A stretch of DNA of 64,000 nt from Erwinia typographi (GTDB taxonomy: Bacteria; Pseudomonadota; Gammaproteobacteria; Enterobacterales; Enterobacteriaceae). The position numbers and the translations under genes were made by a program. Every line of letters begins with the position of its first letter. Within the stretch, counting starts at the first letter, position 1. The stretch lies in the NCBI RefSeq assembly GCF_000773975.1, contig NZ_JRUQ01000019.1:1-64000 (forward strand). The letters run 5' to 3'. This document shows positions 36,812 to 46,036 of this stretch, piece by piece. The notes under the pieces were generated by a model. It made no database searches. It worked only from the letters and a program-made list of their open reading frames with translations, and was not told where the DNA came from.

Positions 36812-37567
36812 TTAGTCGCTGGTCAGCGGCGGGTAGATATCAAAACGGTGGCTTTTGGTCACCACTGCCGACTGCGTTGCTACGCCAGCCAGCGGCGGCG
36901 CATAGTCAGGCCGCTTCACCACCACGCGCTTTTTCGCCAGCCGCCTTGCCGGGGCCAGCAGCCCGTCCGCATCGTCGTCGGCTCCCACCAGCGTTTGAAA
37001 CACCCGCATCTCTTTCTTCACCAGCGCGCTTTTCTGCCGGTGGGGAAACATCGGGTCGAGATAAACCACGTCGGGTTTCTCCGCCATCTCCGCCAGCGCG
37101 TCCAGGCTGGAAGCGTGGATCAACGTCAGACGCTCGCGCAGCCAGCCGCCAATCTCAGCATTCTCATAGCCGCGTCGCAGTCCGTCATCCAGCAATGCAG
37201 CGACCACCGGATGACGCTCCAGCATCTGCACGCGGCAGCCAATCGAAGCCAGCACAAAAGCATCGCGCCCCAGCCCCGCCGTGGCGTCAACCACCGCAGG
37301 CAGATAGCCGCTCTTAATCCCTACGGCTTTGGCTACCGCTTCACCCCGGCCTCCGCCAAAACGGCGACGGTGAGCCATCGCCCCCTCAACGAAATCAACA
37401 AAAATCCCGCCAAGCTTCGGCTCATCCAGCTTGCGTAGCTCCAGGTGCGTGGCGGTCATCACCAGCGCCATCGGCGCGTGTTCATCATGCTGCAACTGCC
37501 AGCGAGCGGCTAAAACAGATAAGGCGCCGTCTCCGGCGCCTGATTGATCAACTAAACAGATCTTCAC
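36812..37567 (-). CDS. rsmJ: 16S rRNA (guanine1516-N2)-methyltransferase
   Basis: A 251-residue SAM-dependent methyltransferase. It has [18 protein letters not shown], the SAM site [16 protein letters not shown] and the catalytic-region motif [15 protein letters not shown]. The GTG start at 37567 reproduces the family N-terminus ([22 protein letters not shown]). It begins eight bases after prlC, as in E. coli (prlC–rsmJ operon). It modifies G1516 of 16S rRNA. Confidence 0.95.
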   Translation of the reverse strand: MKICLVDQSGAGDGALSVLAARWQLQHDEHAPMALVMTATHLELRKLDEPKLGGIFVDFVEGAMAHRRRFGGGRGEAVAKAVGIKSGYLPAVVDATAGLGRDAFVLASIGCRVQMLERHPVVAALLDDGLRRGYENAEIGGWLRERLTLIHASSLDALAEMAEKPDVVYLDPMFPHRQKSALVKKEMRVFQTLVGADDDADGLLAPARRLAKKRVVVKRPDYAPPLAGVATQSAVVTKSHRFDIYPPLTSD

Positions 37568-37574
37568 GTTAAAA

Positions 37575-39614
37575 CTATTCCTGAATACCGTAGTGTTCCA
37601 GCATGGCATCCAGCTGCGGCTCGCGGCCACGAAAGCGCTTGAACAGCGCCATCGGCTCCTCAGAACCACCGCGCGTCAGGATATTATCCAGGAAAGACTG
37701 GCCCGTTTCACGATTGAAAATACCCTCTTCTTCAAAGCGTGAGTAAGCATCTGCCGCCAGCACATCGGCCCACAGATAGCTGTAGTATCCCGCAGCATAG
37801 CCTCCGGCAAAGATATGGCTGAAAGCGTGTGGGAAGCGGCCCCAGGCAGGGCTTGGCACCACGGCGACCAGCTGTTTGATCTCTTTCAGCATCTCGAGGA
37901 TCTGCGCGCCTTTTGCCGGGTCAAACTCGGCATGTAGGCGGAAGTCGAACAGGCCGAATTCCAGCTGACGCAGGATAAACAGCGCCGCCTGGTAGTTTTT
38001 CGCCGCCAGCATTTTATCCAACAGCGCCTGCGGCAGCGGCTCGCCGGTTTCATAGTGGCCGGAGATAAAGGCCAGCGCGTCCGGCTCCCAGCACCAGTTC
38101 TCCATAAACTGGCTTGGCAGCTCGACCGCATCCCACGGCACGCCGCTGATGCCAGCCACGCCCGGAGTTTCGATGCGCGTCAGCATGTGGTGCAGGCCGT
38201 GACCAAATTCATGGAACAGCGTGGTCACTTCGTCGTGGGTAAACAGCGCAGGCTTGCCCTTAAGCGGACGGTTGAAGTTACAGGTCAGGTAGGCCACCGG
38301 CTTTTGCAGCGAACCGTCAGCTCGCCGCATCTGGCCCACGCAGTCGTCCATCCACGCACCGCCGCGCTTGTGCTCGCGCGCGTATAGGTCGAGATAGAAG
38401 CTGCCGCGCAGCTCGCCAGTCTCATCAAACAGGTCGAAGAAACGCACGTCAGGGTGGTAAACATCCACGTCCTTGCGCTCTTTAGCCGTGATGCCATAAA
38501 TACGTTTGACCACTTCAAACAGGCCGTTCACCGCGCGCTCTTCCGGGAAATAGGGGCGCAGCTGCTCGTCGCTGATCGAATAAAGATGCTGCTTTTGCTT
38601 TTCGCCAAAATAGGTCAGATCCCACGGGTTCAGCTCATCAACGCCGTACTCTTTTTTGGCAAAGGCCCGAAGCTGCTCGATCTCTCTTTCGGCCTGAGGC
38701 CGGGCGCGTTTCGCCAGATCGGTCAGGAAGTCGGTAACCTGCGCCGGGTTTTCCGCCATTTTGGTCGCCAGCGATTTGTCCGCGTAGGAGTCAAAGCCCA
38801 GCAGCTGAGCCAGCTCGTGGCGCAGCGCCAGCTCTTCCGCCATCACTTCGCTGTTATCCCACTTGCCCGCGTTCGGCCCCTGGTCAGAAGCACGGGTAGA
38901 GAAAGCGCGGTACATCTCTTCACGCAGCGCCTGGTTGTCGCAGTAGGTCATCACCGGCAGATAGCTGGGGATATCCAGCGTTAACAGCCAGCCTTCCTGC
39001 TCTTTAGCTTCGGCCTGCGCTTTGGCCGCACCCAGCGCGCTTTCCGGCAGGCCAGAAAGTTCGCGCTCATCGGCGATCAGCTTACTCCAGCCCATGGTGG
39101 CATCCAGCACGTTGTTGCTGTATTTGGAACCCAGCTCCGAGAGACGCGCGGCAATTTCGCCGTAGCGCTTCTGCTTCTCTTTCGACAGGCCAATCCCGGA
39201 CAGTTCGAAATCACGCAGCGCGTTATCCACAGCCTTCTTCTGCGGTACGCTCAGGCCTGCATAGCTGGTCTCTTTCAGATTGCGGTATGCCTGATACAGG
39301 CCTTCATGCTGTCCCACCCAGGTGCTGTATTCGGACAGCAGCGGCAGCGTCTGCTCGTAGGCCTCGCGCAGCTCCGGGCTATTTTTGACAGAGTTCAGGT
39401 GGCTGACCGGAGAAAACAGGCGTCCTAAACGATCGTCCACTTCCGCCAGCGGCTGAACCAGGTTATCCCATGTGTAAGGCGCGCCGAGAGCGACGACTTT
39501 CTCCACCGCAGCACGGCAGTCGGCCAGAGCCTTAGTCACGGCGGGTACGACATGTTCTGGTTTAATGGCGGAGAAAGGAGGAAGCGTAAAGGAGGAGAGT
39601 AACGGATTGGTCAT
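37575..39614 (-). CDS. prlC: Oligopeptidase A
   Basis: A 679-residue M3 metallopeptidase. The zinc-binding HEFGH motif ([15 protein letters not shown]) lies at about residue 462, and the downstream glutamate is expected about 25 residues later, in [13 protein letters not shown]. The ATG at 39614 follows AAGGA and gives the family start [15 protein letters not shown]. It degrades short peptides, including signal peptides, in the cytoplasm. It forms an operon with rsmJ. Confidence 0.96.
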   Translation of the reverse strand: MTNPLLSSFTLPPFSAIKPEHVVPAVTKALADCRAAVEKVVALGAPYTWDNLVQPLAEVDDRLGRLFSPVSHLNSVKNSPELREAYEQTLPLLSEYSTWVGQHEGLYQAYRNLKETSYAGLSVPQKKAVDNALRDFELSGIGLSKEKQKRYGEIAARLSELGSKYSNNVLDATMGWSKLIADERELSGLPESALGAAKAQAEAKEQEGWLLTLDIPSYLPVMTYCDNQALREEMYRAFSTRASDQGPNAGKWDNSEVMAEELALRHELAQLLGFDSYADKSLATKMAENPAQVTDFLTDLAKRARPQAEREIEQLRAFAKKEYGVDELNPWDLTYFGEKQKQHLYSISDEQLRPYFPEERAVNGLFEVVKRIYGITAKERKDVDVYHPDVRFFDLFDETGELRGSFYLDLYAREHKRGGAWMDDCVGQMRRADGSLQKPVAYLTCNFNRPLKGKPALFTHDEVTTLFHEFGHGLHHMLTRIETPGVAGISGVPWDAVELPSQFMENWCWEPDALAFISGHYETGEPLPQALLDKMLAAKNYQAALFILRQLEFGLFDFRLHAEFDPAKGAQILEMLKEIKQLVAVVPSPAWGRFPHAFSHIFAGGYAAGYYSYLWADVLAADAYSRFEEEGIFNRETGQSFLDNILTRGGSEEPMALFKRFRGREPQLDAMLEHYGIQE

Positions 39615-39926
39615 AGCGCAGTCCTTGTTCATGTCATGTATGAGGCGCGGTTGAAAACGCGATTAAGCTAACATGAGGCTAAGTGTAGTGAAAATCAATG
39701 GCTGGCCGACGAGGAAACGTCACGAAAGTTGACGGGAGAAACCCCGGTATACGGCTGGCTTTGCTGAGTTTCCCTTCGGTTCAGGCCTGGTGTGCAGGCT
39801 TTGATCTGCATCATTTTCGTCAGCATATTCAGCTATTCCCGGCACGATTCCTGTTGCCTGCTCCGGCTGCCGTCCGCATACTTTCGCCGTCTCCCGATCT
39901 TATGGTTAACCACACGGAGTGTTGTT
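39615..39926. promoter_or_regulatory. Divergent promoter region of prlC and CPBP protease
   Basis: About 310 bases between divergent genes. It should hold the prlC promoter (heat-shock controlled in E. coli) and that of the CPBP gene. I found no convincing sigma-32 boxes by eye. Open frames here on the plus strand are continuations of the upstream reading frame of the CPBP gene without ribosome sites. Confidence 0.4.
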
Positions 39927-40751
39927 ATGTGGTATGTCTATGCCGCCTCACTGTTATTACTTCCCTTCCATCTGCGCGCCTCGCTGGGATTACTGACCCT
40001 TGCGCTGGTACTGGCAGTCTTCGACCACACGCTGCAATGGCCCGCGATAGCCGCGCTGGTAGCGATAGGCGCGGTTGCCGTCTGGCGAGGGCGCCTCAGG
40101 CAGCCGGGCTTCCCCGCGCTGGCTGGCGAAGCGATCCTGGTGCTGAGCGCGATAGCGCTGATGCTGCACCTGATTCCGGGCTTCTCTAATCTGAAGATTG
40201 TCAGCGGCGTCAAGGCCGGGCCGGAGAGTGCCCCCTTCACCTTCTATTATAATTTCGATAAAGCCCTGATCCCCTTCCTGCTGCTTGCCTGTCTGCCTGG
40301 CTTGCTGAAACGTCCGGCTGTCGCGCCGAAAAACAGGCTATGGTGGCTGGTGCTGATACTTTCGATGCCGCTTTTGCTGCTGGTTGCCACGCTGGCTGGC
40401 GGCCTGCGCGTGGAGCTGCATCAGCCCGAATGGCTGGGCGCGTTTATGCTGGCAAACCTGTTCTTCGTTTCCTTTGCCGAAGAGGCGCTGTTCCGCGGCT
40501 ATGTGCAGCAGCGACTGAGCCAAAAGCTGGGAAATATCTGGGGACTGGGAGTGGCCGCAGTGATATTTGGCCTGGCGCATGTCGCCGGAGGGCCGCTGCT
40601 GGTGCTCTTTGCCGCGCTGGCGGGCATTATCTATGGCCTGGCGTGGCTGTGGAGCGGCCGGGTTTGGGTCTCCACGCTGGTACACTTTGCCTTCAATATG
40701 CTGCACCTGATGTTCTTCACCTACCCGCTGTGGCAGCGCCTGCCTGGATAG
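39927..40751 (+). CDS. CPBP-family intramembrane metalloprotease
   Basis: A 274-residue membrane protein with about eight helices, starting at ATG 39927 behind CGGAG. The CPBP (CAAX protease/Abi) motifs are present: EEALFRGYVQQ (glutamate pair plus Arg), FGLAHVAGG (His) and LVHFAFN (second His/Asn motif). It may cleave membrane proteins or mature peptides; bacterial substrates are mostly unknown. It is inserted between prlC and rlmJ relative to E. coli. A link with bacteriocin self-immunity, as for some Gram-positive CPBP proteins, is possible but far-fetched at this distance. Confidence 0.88.
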   Translation: MWYVYAASLLLLPFHLRASLGLLTLALVLAVFDHTLQWPAIAALVAIGAVAVWRGRLRQPGFPALAGEAILVLSAIALMLHLIPGFSNLKIVSGVKAGPESAPFTFYYNFDKALIPFLLLACLPGLLKRPAVAPKNRLWWLVLILSMPLLLLVATLAGGLRVELHQPEWLGAFMLANLFFVSFAEEALFRGYVQQRLSQKLGNIWGLGVAAVIFGLAHVAGGPLLVLFAALAGIIYGLAWLWSGRVWVSTLVHFAFNMLHLMFFTYPLWQRLPG

Positions 40752-40782
40752 CGGTCCGCAGGGCTGTTTGGTAACGCCAATA

Positions 40783-40804
40783 CGTGCTGCCTTCGGGCGG
40801 CACG
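40783..40804 (+). terminator. UUCG hairpin after CPBP gene
   Basis: Stem CGTGCTGCC (40783–40791)/GGCGGCACG (40796–40804), with one G·T pair, around a TTCG tetraloop. It lies about 30 bases after the stop of the protease gene. The downstream T content is modest (AGTCTTCCTT). Confidence 0.65.
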
Positions 40805-40901
40805 AGTCTTCCTTCCCACTGGACAGATTCTGGACTGGTTGAGTTATCGCCACGATATTTATTAGCGGACTTCACCTGCTGGAAGTAGAAACAATGATTG
40901 C

Positions 40902-41396
40902 TTAATCAGTTAAACGGGATTTTCGCATTGTGGTATTCAATACGGATAAGCACTTTTCTCGCCACTGGCCCTGCAAACCTTGAGCCATAAGAGCCGCGCG
41001 GGTTTTCAAATAGTATGAATCAATTTCAGCTTCTGTTGGCTCGATGAACGGCACGCCGCAAATCTCACCCACGTTATTTTTATCAATAAACTTTAGTGTT
41101 TCTTCGGGGTTTTCAGATAAGGCATAGGCCATTGAGATGTTCAAACCTTCCTGAAAAGAGGTCATACTAATAAAGGGTCGATCCTGAAACTCAGGATAAA
41201 GTGCTATCCAGCGGCTTTTACCTTCGGACATATAGATTGCTATTTTCTCATACTCGGAATCTGACAAGTATTTCGTTTCGTGGGTACGTATTGCGGTCTG
41301 TACTCTTTCATAGAGCGTTTGTTCTGACGTGCTGACCTGATGAGAAGAACAGGCGCTAAGCAGAAAAAATAATGCTATTAAAAGTTTTCTTTTCAT
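40902..41396 (-). CDS. Small lipoprotein, candidate Tlde1 immunity protein
   Basis: A 164-residue protein with a lipoprotein signal peptide (MKRKLLIALFFLLSAC; lipobox LSAC, Cys16). The mature part is helical and polar, with two further cysteines (GEICGVPF, REKCLSVL). Its ATG overlaps the stop of the Tlde1-like 3' fragment as ATGA, the coupling expected for an immunity gene directly behind its effector. Type VI L,D-transpeptidase effectors are neutralised by periplasmic or lipid-anchored proteins, so this is probably the surviving immunity gene. Function is inferred from context; the sequence itself is not recognised. Confidence 0.6.
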   Translation of the reverse strand: MKRKLLIALFFLLSACSSHQVSTSEQTLYERVQTAIRTHETKYLSDSEYEKIAIYMSEGKSRWIALYPEFQDRPFISMTSFQEGLNISMAYALSENPEETLKFIDKNNVGEICGVPFIEPTEAEIDSYYLKTRAALMAQGLQGQWREKCLSVLNTTMRKSRLTD

Positions 41397-41527
41397 TTGA
41401 CGAGTAACTCCCTGTCACCGCTATCGGCTATTCTCTTCCTGACATCCAAAGAGGCAACAATGCAGCCATTTGACGCCGTGCCACGTCCGTTATCACCATG
41501 AATCAGAAAGCCATCACGACCGCACAT
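41393..41527 (-). pseudogene. 3' fragment of a Tlde1-like (DUF2778) L,D-transpeptidase effector gene
   Basis: A 44-codon frame beginning MCGRDGFLIHGDN and continuing TASNGCIVASLDVRKRIADSGD...LLVK. This is the C-terminal end of the type VI effector family Tlde1 (DUF2778), including the HGDN and SNGC elements of the L,D-transpeptidase active site. The N-terminal two thirds of the domain are missing. Upstream in the same frame, seven more sense codons (FESHGNN) lead back to the TGA stop of the 157-codon gene. It is followed by an ATGA overlap with the lipoprotein gene. Most likely an orphaned effector tail left by recombination. Confidence 0.7.
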
Positions 41528-41548
41528 GTTATTACCGTGACTTTCAAA

Positions 41549-42022
41549 TCAGAATTCTCTTTTAACTATAATATACCCGTTAAACCTTACGATACAGTCA
41601 GTATCGCTTACGAACGCGGATGTCAGGAAAATATTACGTAGCTTGTTTTTATTTTCAAAGGTGTATTCCGCAATGACATTTTTAGCATTATTAGCCATGA
41701 ACCTCATTGCATATTCATCAACAGTTGTCGGGTCCTCACTGTTTTCGCCACTGAGATTTTTTTCCTGCAAGCCATAGGTTTTTGCTAATGCAAATGTAAC
41801 AGGCTCCTCGCTTATTATTTTAATTCTTGTATTGACATCAATAAATGCGGAGTTATCCAGATTAAAATCTTCTTTCATTGAAAGCGACATGGCTATACCA
41901 ACGTCGCCATGAATACCTGTGCAATCGTTCACGTTAACATTAGCGATGCCGTTAAAACTTATCATTGAAATAAACAAAAGTGTAAGTTTAATAATTAATC
42001 CGACACCCCTTAATTTCCACAA
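41549..42022 (-). CDS. Small secreted protein in Hcp-linked cassette, possible immunity protein
   Basis: A 157-residue protein. I accept the TTG start at 42022 because GGGAGGG lies nine bases upstream and the resulting N-terminus (MWKLRGVGLIIKLTLLFISMISFNGIA) is a good signal peptide. The mature domain has two cysteines (NDCTGIHGDVG near the start, SDTDCIVRFNGY near the end) and ends VKREF. From memory, related small exported proteins sit beside hcp genes in enterobacteria and sometimes carry the misleading label Shiga toxin A subunit; I cannot verify that here. The start overlaps the end of the hcp fragment by 13 bases. An immunity role is plausible. Confidence 0.55.
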   Translation of the reverse strand: MWKLRGVGLIIKLTLLFISMISFNGIANVNVNDCTGIHGDVGIAMSLSMKEDFNLDNSAFIDVNTRIKIISEEPVTFALAKTYGLQEKNLSGENSEDPTTVDEYAMRFMANNAKNVIAEYTFENKNKLRNIFLTSAFVSDTDCIVRFNGYIIVKREF

Positions 42023-42114
42023 TTGTAGCTACCCTCCCGATTCTGCACGTCCACCGAACCTTTGATATCAGCGCCGCCATCATCCTTAAGCCAGAGGTAT
42101 GCCGGAATAGCCAT
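42010..42114 (-). pseudogene. hcp: 5' fragment of hcp (type VI secretion tube protein)
   Basis: A 34-codon frame, MAIPAYLWLKDDGGADIKGS then VDVQNREGSYNCGN and a stop. The first 29 residues are the conserved N-terminus of the enterobacterial Hcp family, which is normally about 160 residues. After REGS the sequence leaves the family and ends five codons later. A perfect AAGGAG with six-base spacing precedes the ATG, so the translation signal is intact. It is probably a remnant of an hcp–effector–immunity cassette truncated by recombination. It may still serve as a translated leader for the following gene. Confidence 0.8.
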
Positions 42115-42532
42115 AGTTAACTCCTTGTAATAATTTCCGTAAACAGACATCACTCACTGTAATGCGCAGAAGGTGGACGTCAGTTTGATTCACATCATAG
42201 TCAGCTGGAGTTGAGTCGGGGCAGATCACAGATTTCGAAAATTATTGGTACTTATATTCCCTGCTATCAGGGTAAAAGCCTCGCTTATATTTTTCACCTG
42301 TAACGCTGACGGATGGCCCCGGCAAGGGCGCAAAACAACCAAAAGCGCTGATTTGTTCCTATGCTTTCAGCCCATCTGCTCTTCATCCCTGATATAATCC
42401 CTCGCCTTAAAGGTTCTCATGCTTTTTCCTGCATCCGTTGCTGTGCGTCGTTCTGTGGGTAATCCGTGAGGTAATAATTGTAATAAATTGATCGCCATCA
42501 ATTAAAACCTTATAAATTCAACAGGATACAAA
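42115..42532. promoter_or_regulatory. Divergent region between hcp fragment and rlmJ
   Basis: About 418 bases without a gene. Bases 42115–42200 probably carry the old hcp promoter, and bases 42380–42532 that of rlmJ. AGGATAC before the rlmJ ATG serves as ribosome binding site. No repeats or transposon ends were seen that would mark the boundary of the inserted cassette. Confidence 0.4.
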
Positions 42533-43375
42533 ATGCTCAGCTATCGCCACAGTTTTCATGCCGGCAACCATGCCGACGTTCTCAAACATACCGTTCAGAG
42601 CCTGATCATCACTGCGCTGAATGAGAAGGAAAAACCCTTCCTCTATCTGGACACCCATGCCGGCGCCGGGCGCTATCAGCTGAGCGGCGAGCACGCTGAG
42701 CGCACGGGGGAATATCTGGAAGGGATTGCCCGCATCTGGCAGCAGGACGATTTGCCGGAAGAGCTGGAAAGCTATATCTCCTGCGTTAAGGCGCTGAACC
42801 AGAACGGCAAACTGCGCTATTATCCCGGCTCCCCGCTGATCGCGCGCCATCTGCTGCGACCTACCGATAAGCTCAGCCTGACGGAGCTGCACCCCAGCGA
42901 TTACCCGATGCTGCGCAATGAGTTCCAGAAGGATGACCGCGCCCGCACCGAACGCGCGGACGGTTTCCAGCAGCTGAAATCCAAGCTGCCGCCTCCGTCA
43001 CGCCGGGGTCTGATCCTGATCGATCCGCCCTATGAGATGAAGTCTGACTATCAGGCCGTGGTGAAGGGTCTGCTGGAAGGCTACAAGCGCTTCGGAACCG
43101 GCGTTTTTGCGCTGTGGTATCCGGTGGTGCTGCGCCAGCAGATTAAGCGTATCTGCAACGAGCTGGAAGCCTCCGGCATTCGCCGCATTCTGCAAATTGA
43201 GCTGGGCGTGCGCCCGGACAGCGATCGCTTTGGCATGACCGCTTCCGGCATGATTGTGATCAACCCGCCGTGGAAGCTGGAGCAGCAGATGAACAACGTT
43301 CTGCCGTGGCTGCTCAAACACCTGGTTCCGGCCGGAACGGGTCACACCAAAGTCAGTTGGATTGTGCCGGAATAA
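42533..43375 (+). CDS. rlmJ: 23S rRNA (adenine2030-N6)-methyltransferase
   Basis: A 280-residue SAM-dependent methyltransferase. The N-terminal MLSYRHSFHAGNHADVLKH is diagnostic. YLDTHAGAGRYQL forms the SAM site and LILIDPPYEMK is the DPPY catalytic motif. It modifies A2030 of 23S rRNA. The length matches E. coli RlmJ. It precedes gor in E. coli; here the rbn gene lies between them on the other strand. Confidence 0.96.
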   Translation: MLSYRHSFHAGNHADVLKHTVQSLIITALNEKEKPFLYLDTHAGAGRYQLSGEHAERTGEYLEGIARIWQQDDLPEELESYISCVKALNQNGKLRYYPGSPLIARHLLRPTDKLSLTELHPSDYPMLRNEFQKDDRARTERADGFQQLKSKLPPPSRRGLILIDPPYEMKSDYQAVVKGLLEGYKRFGTGVFALWYPVVLRQQIKRICNELEASGIRRILQIELGVRPDSDRFGMTASGMIVINPPWKLEQQMNNVLPWLLKHLVPAGTGHTKVSWIVPE

Positions 43376-43410
43376 CGGCCGTCCACTGGCGGGATAAGCA
43401 CCGCCGCTCG

Positions 43411-44325
43411 CTAAAACCTGAATACCGAGAAGTCATAAGCCATCTCGGTATTTGGGAAAATCGCCCGGCACTCCGCCAGCAGCCTCTCTCCATCCTCCCG
43501 CAGATATCGCGAGCTTAAGTGCGTGACGATCAGCCGCTTCGCACCCGCCTGTTTGGCCGCCGTGGCTGCCTGCACCGTTGAGGAGTGCCCCCGACCGTTG
43601 GCTTTCTCCTCCAGCGCCGCCTCAAGCGTAGCCTCATGCACCATAATATCGGCATTGGCAGCCAGCTCGCTGGCCGCGGGCGTCGGACTGGTGTCGCCAA
43701 AAATCGCCAGCGTCAGCCCTTTGGTCGGCGGTCCGAGATAGTCTTTACCCTTGACCACGCGACCATTTTCCATCGTCACGGTCTGCCCGGATTTAAGCCG
43801 CTGGAACAGCGCGCCCGGCTTGATGCCGTCGGCCAGCAGGCGTGCAGCATCCAGCGCTCCCGGCTTATCGTGTTCTTCAATGCGATAGCCGTAACACGCC
43901 AGCGGATGGGTTAGCGGATATGCCGTCACGCGGAAATGCTCATCGTTAAACAGTTCCCCAGCCTCAATTTCCACCACATCCAGCGGGAAAGTTAACCAGG
44001 AGCCGCTGAGGCTAAGCGTCGTCTCAATAAAAGCTTTAATGCCTGCAGGACCGTAAACTGTCAGAGTTTCGCTGATACCATTCATCGAGCGGCTGGTCAG
44101 CAACCCCGGTAGGCCAAAAATATGATCGCCGTGCAGATGGGTGATAAAGATCTTATCGATTTTCCCGGTTTTCACCTGGGAGCGCATGATTTGATGCTGG
44201 GTGCCTTCACCGCAGTCAAACAGCCAGCAGCCGCCTCGTACACCCTGTAAATTCAGCGCGATGCTGGTGACGTTCCGCTGGCGGCTTGGCGTACCCGCGC
44301 CGGTCCCTAAAAATAGCAGTTCCAT
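43411..44325 (-). CDS. rbn: Ribonuclease Z / ribonuclease BN
   Basis: A 304-residue metallo-beta-lactamase-fold nuclease. The start [18 protein letters not shown] at 44325 follows GGGAGG. The zinc motif [12 protein letters not shown] is present, with later ligands in FGDTSPT (Asp) and a C-terminal [10 protein letters not shown] (His). It is known in E. coli as ElaC/RNase BN, processing the 3' ends of tRNA precursors. In this genome it lies between rlmJ and gor, a location different from E. coli K-12. Confidence 0.93.
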   Translation of the reverse strand: MELLFLGTGAGTPSRQRNVTSIALNLQGVRGGCWLFDCGEGTQHQIMRSQVKTGKIDKIFITHLHGDHIFGLPGLLTSRSMNGISETLTVYGPAGIKAFIETTLSLSGSWLTFPLDVVEIEAGELFNDEHFRVTAYPLTHPLACYGYRIEEHDKPGALDAARLLADGIKPGALFQRLKSGQTVTMENGRVVKGKDYLGPPTKGLTLAIFGDTSPTPAASELAANADIMVHEATLEAALEEKANGRGHSSTVQAATAAKQAGAKRLIVTHLSSRYLREDGERLLAECRAIFPNTEMAYDFSVFRF

Positions 44326-44501
44326 CCGGCCTCCCTCTGCCAGTTGATAAGCGAAAATAGTGAGCTGATTCACAGTAAATTGAGATTATCGCCGAATACT
44401 GCGCGCCAGCCCTATCACAATCATAGACGCAAACTTTGCGGCATTTCACCGAGTGGCGTTACACTACCGCCAAATCATTTCACTGACTTAGAGAATATTC
44501 G

Positions 44502-45854
44502 ATGACCAGACATTATGACTACCTTGCCATTGGCGGCGGCAGCGGCGGCATCGCTTCTATCAACCGTGCGGCCATGTACGGGCAGAAATGCGCGCTGATC
44601 GAAGCGAAAGAGCTGGGCGGCACCTGCGTAAACGTCGGTTGCGTCCCGAAGAAAGTGATGTGGCACGCGGCGCAAATTGCCGAAGCGATTCACCTGTACG
44701 GCCCGGATTACGGCTTTGATACCACCGTGAACAGCTTCAACTGGGCTACGCTGGTCAAAAACCGCAGCGCCTATATTGACCGCATTCACACCTCGTACGA
44801 TAACGTGCTGGGTAAAAACAACGTAGAGGTGATCAAAGGCTATGCGCGCTTCATTGATGCGCATACCGTAGAAGTGAACGGCGAAAAAATCACCGCCGAC
44901 CATATCCTGATCGCTACCGGCGGCCGTCCAAGCCATCCGGCCATTCCGGGTGCGGAATACGGCATTGATTCTGACGGTTTCTTTGAGCTTGATGCCTTGC
45001 CAAAACGCACTGCCGTGGTGGGCGCGGGCTATATCGCCGTTGAAATTGCTGGCGTGGTGAACGCGCTGGGTTCAGAGACGCACCTGTTTGTACGTAAGCA
45101 CGCGCCGCTGCGCACCTTCGACCCGCTGATTGTCGATACGCTGGTGGAAGTGATGAACGCCGAAGGCCCGACCCTGCATACCGAATCCATCCCGAAAGCG
45201 GTGATCAAAAATGCCGACGGCAGCCTGACGCTACAGCTGGAAAATGGCAAAGAGCAAACCGTTGACTGCCTGGTGTGGGCTATCGGCCGTGAGCCAATGA
45301 CCGACAACCTGAATCTGGACGTAACGGGCGTGAAGCTGAACGAAAAAGGCTACATCAGCGTTGATAAATACCAGAACACCAGCGTTCCCGGCATTTACGC
45401 CGTCGGCGATAACACCGGCGCCGTCGAGCTGACGCCAGTGGCCGTGGCCGCAGGCCGCCGCCTGTCTGAACGTCTGTTTAACAACAAGCCGGAAGAGCAT
45501 CTCGACTATAGCAACGTGCCAACCGTGGTCTTCAGCCACCCGCCAATCGGTACCGTGGGCCTGAGCGAACCGGAAGCGCGTGAGCAATACGGCGACGACC
45601 AGGTGAAAGTGTATAAATCCGCGTTTACCGCTATGTATACCGCCGTCACCCAGCACCGCCAGCCGTGCCGGATGAAGCTGGTTTGCGTAGGTAAAGAAGA
45701 GAAGATCGTCGGTATTCACGGCATCGGCTACGGCATGGACGAAATGCTACAGGGCTTTGCGGTGGCGCTGAAAATGGGCGCAACCAAGAAAGATTTCGAC
45801 AATACCGTGGCTATCCACCCAACCGGGTCGGAAGAATTCGTTACCATGCGATAA
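44502..45854 (+). CDS. gor: Glutathione reductase
   Basis: A 450-residue FAD/NADPH enzyme. The N-terminal FAD motif is [13 protein letters not shown], the redox-active disulfide is in [15 protein letters not shown], the NADPH motif is [13 protein letters not shown], a second FAD motif is [18 protein letters not shown], and the C-terminal catalytic base is in [11 protein letters not shown]. It reduces glutathione disulfide in the cytoplasm. It has its own terminator. Length and sequence match E. coli Gor. Confidence 0.97.
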   Translation: MTRHYDYLAIGGGSGGIASINRAAMYGQKCALIEAKELGGTCVNVGCVPKKVMWHAAQIAEAIHLYGPDYGFDTTVNSFNWATLVKNRSAYIDRIHTSYDNVLGKNNVEVIKGYARFIDAHTVEVNGEKITADHILIATGGRPSHPAIPGAEYGIDSDGFFELDALPKRTAVVGAGYIAVEIAGVVNALGSETHLFVRKHAPLRTFDPLIVDTLVEVMNAEGPTLHTESIPKAVIKNADGSLTLQLENGKEQTVDCLVWAIGREPMTDNLNLDVTGVKLNEKGYISVDKYQNTSVPGIYAVGDNTGAVELTPVAVAAGRRLSERLFNNKPEEHLDYSNVPTVVFSHPPIGTVGLSEPEAREQYGDDQVKVYKSAFTAMYTAVTQHRQPCRMKLVCVGKEEKIVGIHGIGYGMDEMLQGFAVALKMGATKKDFDNTVAIHPTGSEEFVTMR

Positions 45855-45870
45855 GCCATTATCACCCGTG

Positions 45871-45896
45871 AAAAAGCCAGCGGACGCTGGCTTTTT
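45871..45896 (+). terminator. Intrinsic terminator of gor
   Basis: AAAAAGCCAGC, loop GGAC, GCTGGCTTTTT: a perfect six-base GC stem extended by A–T pairs, 16 bases after the gor stop. Confidence 0.93.
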
Positions 45897-45970
45897 CATT
45901 GGGCAGGCCGGTAAGTCTCGCCTTCACTCGACAAAAAGCGCGTTTATTCCTTCTCCCGATCGCGTATGAT

Positions 45971-46003
45971 TGACACAATTGGAAATACGAATCATTAGCA
46001 TTC
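45971..46003 (+). promoter_or_regulatory. Fur-box-like site and promoter of siderophore transporter
   Basis: TTGACA (45970–45975) precedes AAATACGAATCATTAGCATTC (45983–46003). The ATACGAATCATTAGCATT core resembles the Fur consensus of GATAAT-type hexamers. It lies 34 bases before the start of the binding-protein gene. Iron repression of the operon is expected. Confidence 0.65.
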
Positions 46004-46036
46004 AAACAATTGTCACCTTCACTTTCAGGAGAGAAA

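Noticed and set aside
39698-40189. 163-codon open frame on the plus strand
   Set aside because: Overlaps the CPBP protease gene in another frame; the protease frame has a ribosome site and the EE and His motifs.
42010-42114. Possibility that the short hcp frame is a complete functional gene
   Set aside because: Family members are about 160 residues and need the full beta-barrel to form the tube; 29 matching residues cannot do so.
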